NCBI RefSeq assembly: GCF_018320785.1
Contig: NC_054866.1
Location: forward strand, 35,379,000 to 35,442,999
From: Cheilinus undulatus
Lineage: Eukaryota > Chordata > Actinopteri > Labriformes > Labridae
Direction of reading: 5' to 3'
DNA: 64,000 bases
The translations under genes were made by a program, and so were the position numbers. A model generated the notes under the pieces. It saw nothing but the letters and a program-made list of their open reading frames with translations. It was not told where the DNA came from and searched no databases. Every line of letters starts with the position of its first letter. Within the stretch, counting starts at the first letter, position 1. Positions 58,724-64,000 of this stretch are shown here, one piece after another.

Positions 58724-61688
58724 ACTAGTGAGAACTATTTTTTACTTTACAAAAATGTGTTCTGGCTTCTTTGTACAGGCAACAGATATTTTAAACAGAA
58801 AATGAAAAATTCAAATTCCCTGCAGTTGAAAGCCTACTTAAAATAGATTTGTATTTCTGTTTTCCAGAGACCTTGATTATTTAAGAATAGAAACACCGAG
58901 CAGAAGTATGAAGGCTCGCCCTAGTGACTCATTTAAACCACTACATTAGAAAAAGAAGGTAAATTACTGGCTTTGATAAACTCCAAATTCTACTTTTGAT
59001 GGGGCCTAGACTGGTGACAGATTTGAACTTTAACCATTGAAGCTCATTAAATACTTCATAACATCTGCAGGTTCCTGTGAAGAGGTCTTTTTTCCTCCAA
59101 GGAAAAGTGGAAGCTCAGTGGACCTATAATTGATGTTGCCTTGAAATTCGTGCATTTCAAACTTAGTCTCCAGGAAATGCATGAGATTATATATCCACAA
59201 ATCTCCCAAAGGTTCTGTTTCTGCACAAAACACAGCACTGGATCAGTTTTTGAGCATATGATTTGTGTGTTAGCCAGTTGGTCAGTTGTTGGGGGTCTTC
59301 AGTCAATCAGTCAGAAATGGTGCCAGTCTTTAAGAGAGGTATGGTGGAGACATTTTGATGATGGCCCACAGGGACTTGTTGAGGCCAAATGTGATTAAAA
59401 GTTCCTCTCAAAGTTCTAAATTTATTGGAAATGTCCTTTTCCAAAATCCACAAAAAATCCTAAAATTTCAAAGAAATAACCAAAAATTACTGTGAAAAAT
59501 TTTAACACATTTTTAAAGCATCCCATAACGTACCCCACATCTGCTCAAATATTCCCAGAATGTTAGACTGAAACTTTGTCATAAACTTGCAGAATTACAA
59601 TAAAAATCCCCGAAAGTTCCTTGTAAGTTCCCCAATTTCAAAGAAAAGTCCACCTAAAATTATTTAGCAAATTACCCAAACTTTGAAAACAGACAACAAA
59701 ACAGATTCCCTGAAATCCCCACGAAAATTCCTGAAAATTTTGAACTCCAAAAGTGATTTCATGTTGTAGGAAAGCTAACATGTAAGGACATGTACGTAAG
59801 GATTTAGAAGGAAAGGGGGAGTAAAGGGGAGCTAAAATGTAAATGTGTTGGTCCCTGGTCTCCTGATACCTGCTTGTACACTTTCATCCATCCAACTACT
59901 GTGACATCTGAGGCTCAAATATTAGACACCTGTAAGCTTGTCCAAAGCAGCTCATGTTAGCGCTCTAATATTTCAACCGTATTTCCCTCTTATTTTAAGT
60001 ATTAAATCCTGCGAAAATATAAGGCTACCAAAAATTCTTTTATTTGGTTTGACTAAGCTCTCGTGTCATTATTGATCGATGTTACTGTTTGTTTTTAATG
60101 ACCACTAGATGTCGCCAGCATCAGAGTCTGCCTGTCTCCCATACCATAAAGAAAACGCAGGAAGGGAGGGGCGGAGAGCCAACGGCGTGCGTATGAGTGC
60201 ACGCAGTTAGCATAAAGACGTTATGATAAAACTTTGCTATCCTTGTTAAAAAACAATAGTAAAGTTAACCACGATAGTATTAAGGTTTCTGGAATTGTGT
60301 TGTTTACTACGGGATTAAGGAGCACCGCCTTTTGACGTGCTTTCATGTCTTTTCATCGGTGAGATTTTCTGTGTTTGACTGCTAGCTTAAATCTGCGTTA
60401 CCAGTGCTAATTTCCTAACCATATATGGAAGGGGGACATAACAAAAGCTGTTGTCTCAATACTGAGTATAACGTTTGATATTCAGAGTTTTAAATGTGAA
60501 ATACTGTTATTTGATATGATATTGCTATGTGAATTTTCAGACAGGTTCATGTTCTAGTTGCTTGTCATTATAAACGGCATACAACAACAAAACATAAGAA
60601 GACAAACTGTATTTTTCAACTATATTGAAAACAACTGAAGCAAACATGGACATTACGTGAAGTAATATAACACAGAATGCGGGCTGACATATTTTTTTTG
60701 TTAGGTTTACAAGGGACAACTGCCAGGAGGGAGGCTTGGACTTACCCTACTCCAGGAATCTACACCTCCTGTTTCTTTACAGGGATTCAAGGTAAGATAA
60801 CAGAACCAACAATGTATGAATGCCCAAAGTCAATAACTAAACAAGGGTAACTTGGCTAGATAAATACTGAACCGAATTTACACAATTTTAGGGAACAGTG
60901 ACCACAAGGGAAAAAATAAGAGTGGAAGTTATATTTTATTTTCTTATTTTTTGGTATTTAGATGAACAGCTCTGTGCAAATAGAGAGGATATACATTGCC
61001 TTCAGTACCAAGAATACTCATTCATAATATTATTAAGGTGAAGTAAAACTCTATTCTCACCACCATGTTATACAATTAAAGATTGCAAGCCACCATCAGT
61101 ATTTTTCTTCACATTAAGTGAAATTTAAAACCTGTATTTGTTTGGTGCATGTATAAAAATTAAATCAATCAAAAGACTACCAAGCTTCAGTTTCCATACA
61201 AATGATTCATTTAATTGGAAATAAACTAAAGAAACTTATAGGTATGACTTTAAGTTTTTTGTTTTGTTTTGTTTATTTAAATATCTACTATTGTCTTATC
61301 CTGTGTAACAGCTGTAGGTCATATTAGTTATCTTTAACATAAATTAGTTAACATTTTCTTATTGCTTCTTGCATCTCTGGGAGGGCAGAATAGGGAATGG
61401 GACTTGGTCTTTGAGTTTCTCCACTCTATGTATCAAATATTATCAGAATATTAGTTAAACATGTATTTTGTGTTCACAGATGGTTTATTTATATTTCTTC
61501 TCCCTCAGTGTTATGTGTTAAGCAGTCACCCGTTTAGAAGTGACTAAGGATTAGACAGTCTAACATACTATCTGGCAGATACCAAATTGATAATTTGGTA
61601 AGCCCTCTTGGAAAATACCCTTTTGGGCCTTATAAATTGTGTAATTTGCCTTTCAACACATTCACAGTATTTTTTTTTTTGTACCATA
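58724..61688. other. Intergenic, p2 to Tc1-like element
   Basis: About 3 kb with no gene I can support. 59400-59760 is a degenerate repeat of CCAAAATTTCAAAGAAAT-like units. 60090-60240 is slightly GC-richer but shows no open frame or splice pattern worth calling. Confidence 0.5.
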
Positions 61689-62515
61689 CAGGTTCATCTC
61701 AAAAAATTTGAATATCATTAATAAGTTAAATATTTTTTGTCACTCATTTCAGAAAGTGAACCACGTATATTAGACTCATTACAGATAGAGTGAGATATTT
61801 CAAGCTTTTATTTCTTGAAATGTTGATGATTATGGCTTACAGATATTGAAAACCCAAAATTCAGTGTCTCAGAAAATTAGAATATTACATAAGATCAATT
61901 AAAAAAAGATATTTTAAACAGAAATGTCGGGCTTCTGAAAAGTATGTTCATTTCTATCCGCTCAGTACTCGGTTGGGCCTCCTTTTGCATGCATTACTGC
62001 ATCAATGCGGTGTGACATGGAGGCGATCAGCCTGTGGCACTGCTCAGGTGTAATGGAAGCCCAGGTTGCTTTGATAGCTGGGTTCAGGTCTTCGGCATTG
62101 TTGGGTCTGGTGTCTCTCATCTTCCTCTTGACAGTACCCCATAGATTCTCTATGGGGTTCAGGTCAGGTGAGTTTGCTGGCCAATCAAGCACAGTAACAC
62201 CCAGGAACACCATGGTCATTGAACCAGCTTTTGGTACCTTTGGCAGTGTGGGCAGGTGCCAAGTCCTGCTGGAAAAATGAAATCAGCATCTCTGTAAAGC
62301 TTGTCAGCAGAAGGAAGCATGAAGTGCTCAAAAATGTCCTGGTAGATGGCTGCGTTGACTGTGGACTTCAGAAAACACAGTGGACCAACACCAGGCTTGA
62401 AATATTTCACTCTATCTGTAATGAGTCTATCTAATATATGGGTTTCACTTTCTGAAATGAGTGACAAAAAATATTGAACTTTTTCTTGATATTCTAATTT
62501 TTTGAGCTATTCCTG
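61689..62515 (-). mobile_element. Tc1/mariner element, internally deleted (827 bp)
   Basis: Flanked by TA on each side (61687-61688, 62516-62517). Inverted ends share CTCAAAAAATT and GAATATCA. The transposase runs on the minus strand in two overlapping frames: 62467-62216 and 62219-61962, the second with DWPANSPDLNPIENLWGTVK, the last part of the DDE catalytic domain. One frameshift joins the two frames near 62217. The N-terminal DNA-binding half is absent, so the copy is not autonomous. Confidence 0.85.
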
Positions 62516-62517
62516 TA

Positions 62518-63381
62518 GTCCAGATTTGAGACTGGAGCTATGATACTTTGTTCACTGCAATGGTCCACAGTTTCCTGGATCAGTAAAACTGAAGTGCTGA
62601 CTCAAAATAGCAAGATATCTATTTCTATCCCTGAGACCCTTGTGAAAAGAAGCAGTCCTTTCATCGTGAAGTTTGTCTTTATAGAGAACTGTTCAGTCTT
62701 TACCGGAAACATAAAAGGCCCTGTCATATGCCTGTTGCAGTGTTTTGGTGCGCTGCAAAGGTAGCTTTCCTGTTTTCTGACTGCATTTTTGATGTGTGCC
62801 TAGAAGGAAGATGTCATGGATATTCTTTTATTTTGAAGGATATATCTCTATCTCTTTGTTCCATCGTATCTTTTGTTCAATCACAAGCTCAACTACCCCA
62901 TTTTCATTCAGTTTTTTCATTATGATTGAAAAATTCAAGAAATTTTGGTAGCAATTTTTCGTTTAGGAGGTGGTAGGTCCTGACATAGTTGAGAATCATT
63001 GGTTGAGAGGCTAAAGTACAGTGATGGACACATATCAGCGGAGCTCCAAAGGGTGTACAAAAGCAGCTTTTAAACAGTTTAATGTCAGTGCTTTTGCTGA
63101 TATATTCAAATGAAGCTTTAAAGGGGCAAATGACAGGGAGTGAGAGCTTTTGTTTCTGTTAACAGGCTCTTTTTCATGCATGCTTGCTCCATTTTGTGAT
63201 CTATGGAACACAATAAGCAAAAATTATAGGTGGATACCAAAATGTGGACAGATACACCCAAATGACTGTGCATAATGCATTTTAGACATTGCGCCATATG
63301 TCAGCCTAATAGGGGCCAAGGTGTCATCTTTGATGATGTTACAACTTCTTTACGTGGGCGGTCCTTTTTTGTCCTTAAGAG
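62518..63381. other. Intergenic, upstream of p3
   Basis: No gene or repeat recognised in this 0.86-kb stretch. It presumably carries upstream regulatory DNA of p3, but no motif stands out. Confidence 0.4.
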
Positions 63382-63389
63382 TATTTAAA
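63382..63389 (+). promoter_or_regulatory. TATA-like box of p3
   Basis: TATTTAAA 70 nt upstream of the chosen ATG. It is a weaker match than the TATAAAA boxes of the other genes. Confidence 0.4.
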
Positions 63390-63458
63390 CCATCTGTATC
63401 ACAGGCATTTTCACTAGGTAGGGCAGCAGCTCTCTTTTTAGCTCTTGAATTATTACAC

Positions 63459-64000
63459 ATGACTGAGCTGGAGATTTTCCTCCAACCTGAACCGGCCATG
63501 GCCATGGCTTCGTTATTTTTGATACTTTCCATCTTTGATAAAAGCTCTGTCTCAGTTGCTGCTGTGGACAGCTGTGTTTTCTTGGGGGAAGAAGAGAGAA
63601 ACAGTCTGTATGAGAACGGAGATGTAGTTATAGGGGGATTGTTCCCTCTACACTACAGCTCTGTGTCCTCTGCCCCAGCTTATAAAACAAAGCCAACACC
63701 AACTATGTACAAATAGTAAGTGACATTTTACACTTACTGGATTTTGTAGAATGCATGTTAGCTTGGGTTTTTTATTCAGTTTATTTCCCTCTGTAATATT
63801 TGTGCTTTCAGATGAATTCATTTTTGATTTGACAGTTTCAGCTCTCGTGCCCTGCGCTGGATGCAGACCATGACATTTGCAATCAAAGAGATTAATAAGC
63901 GCAATGACCTGCTGCCACAGCTCAAGCTTGGTCTCCACATTCGTGACAGCTGTGATGACATACCTGTGTCTCTAAGAGCATCGCTGCTGCTGGTGAACGG
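63459..64000 (+). CDS. p3: OlfC/V2R-like class C GPCR, 5' part only
   Basis: Two exons of a further receptor are visible: 63459-63715 and 63836 to the window end. The exon 1 donor (ATA/GTAAGT) and exon 2 acceptor (TTTGACAG) join in frame to give KYFSSRALRWMQTMTFAI, the standard exon 1/2 junction of this family. Exon 1 has a hydrophobic leader (MAMASLFLILSIF) and the family motif GDVVIGGLFPLHY. I start at 63459 because it is the first ATG downstream of a TATTTAAA box (63382-63389); the next ATG at 63498 would give a tighter signal peptide. Exon 2 shows the lobe 1 pattern KEINKRNDLLPQLKLG and is cut off by the window. The gene has the same orientation as p2 and belongs to the plus-strand half of the cluster. 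Confidence 0.85.

Noticed and set aside
1-64000. LTR retroelement, Polinton, CRISPR array or operon-like structure
   Set aside because: I looked on both strands and saw no paired LTRs, capsid or envelope-like frames, regular direct-repeat arrays with spacers, or non-receptor host genes.

Overview
This is vertebrate nuclear DNA and almost certainly comes from a teleost fish. The coding content is a tandem cluster of OlfC genes, the fish counterparts of mammalian V2R vomeronasal receptors (class C GPCRs). The genes have spliced exons, TATA boxes and poly-A signals. The surroundings hold fish-type repeats: L1, L2/Rex-like LINE tails, Tc1, MITEs and microsatellites. I infer a ray-finned fish, probably an acanthomorph, from the overall character; I cannot name the species.

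Layout. Five receptor genes lie head-to-tail on the minus strand: m1 (1-5525, 3' end cut by the window), m2 (10272-14643), m3 (16536-24384), m4 (25023-31813) and m5 (32403-38369). After about 3 kb of intergenic DNA the polarity flips and three more divergent receptors lie on the plus strand: p1 (41392-49068), p2 (51518-58476) and p3 (63459 to the window end, only exon 1 and part of exon 2). I reconstructed every exon by hand from splice sites, frame and family homology. All six complete genes give uninterrupted reading frames (863-992 residues), so the window holds no receptor pseudogene.

Each complete receptor has a signal peptide, a bilobed Venus-flytrap amino-acid-binding domain, a 124-nt cysteine-rich-domain exon and a seven-transmembrane region ending in the class C PKCYIIL/PKCFIIL signature. 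They would act on the cilia or microvilli of olfactory sensory neurons, and the bound ligands are probably amino acids. The three gene types (m1-m5, p1, p2) cut the Venus-flytrap region into exons in three different ways, and p2 also has introns inside the normally single 7TM exon.

The minus-strand array shows recent duplication and sequence exchange. m3 and m4 are near-identical over kilobases at an almost constant offset of about 7,432 bp. m1 and m2 share near-identical exons and introns in the middle of the gene. m5 has a divergent extracellular half but a 7TM exon and 3' flank almost the same as m4. Because the copies are so similar, they serve as empty-site controls that date several transposon insertions: a 1,965-bp TIR element in m3 only, a 680-bp foldback element in m4 only, an hAT-like MITE in both m3 and m4, and a truncated L1 between m1 and m2. 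Other mobile DNA includes a MITE with a perfect 9-bp target duplication inside p1 and an internally deleted Tc1-type element between p2 and p3. I found no tRNA, rRNA or CRISPR, and no LTR or virus-derived element that I could support.
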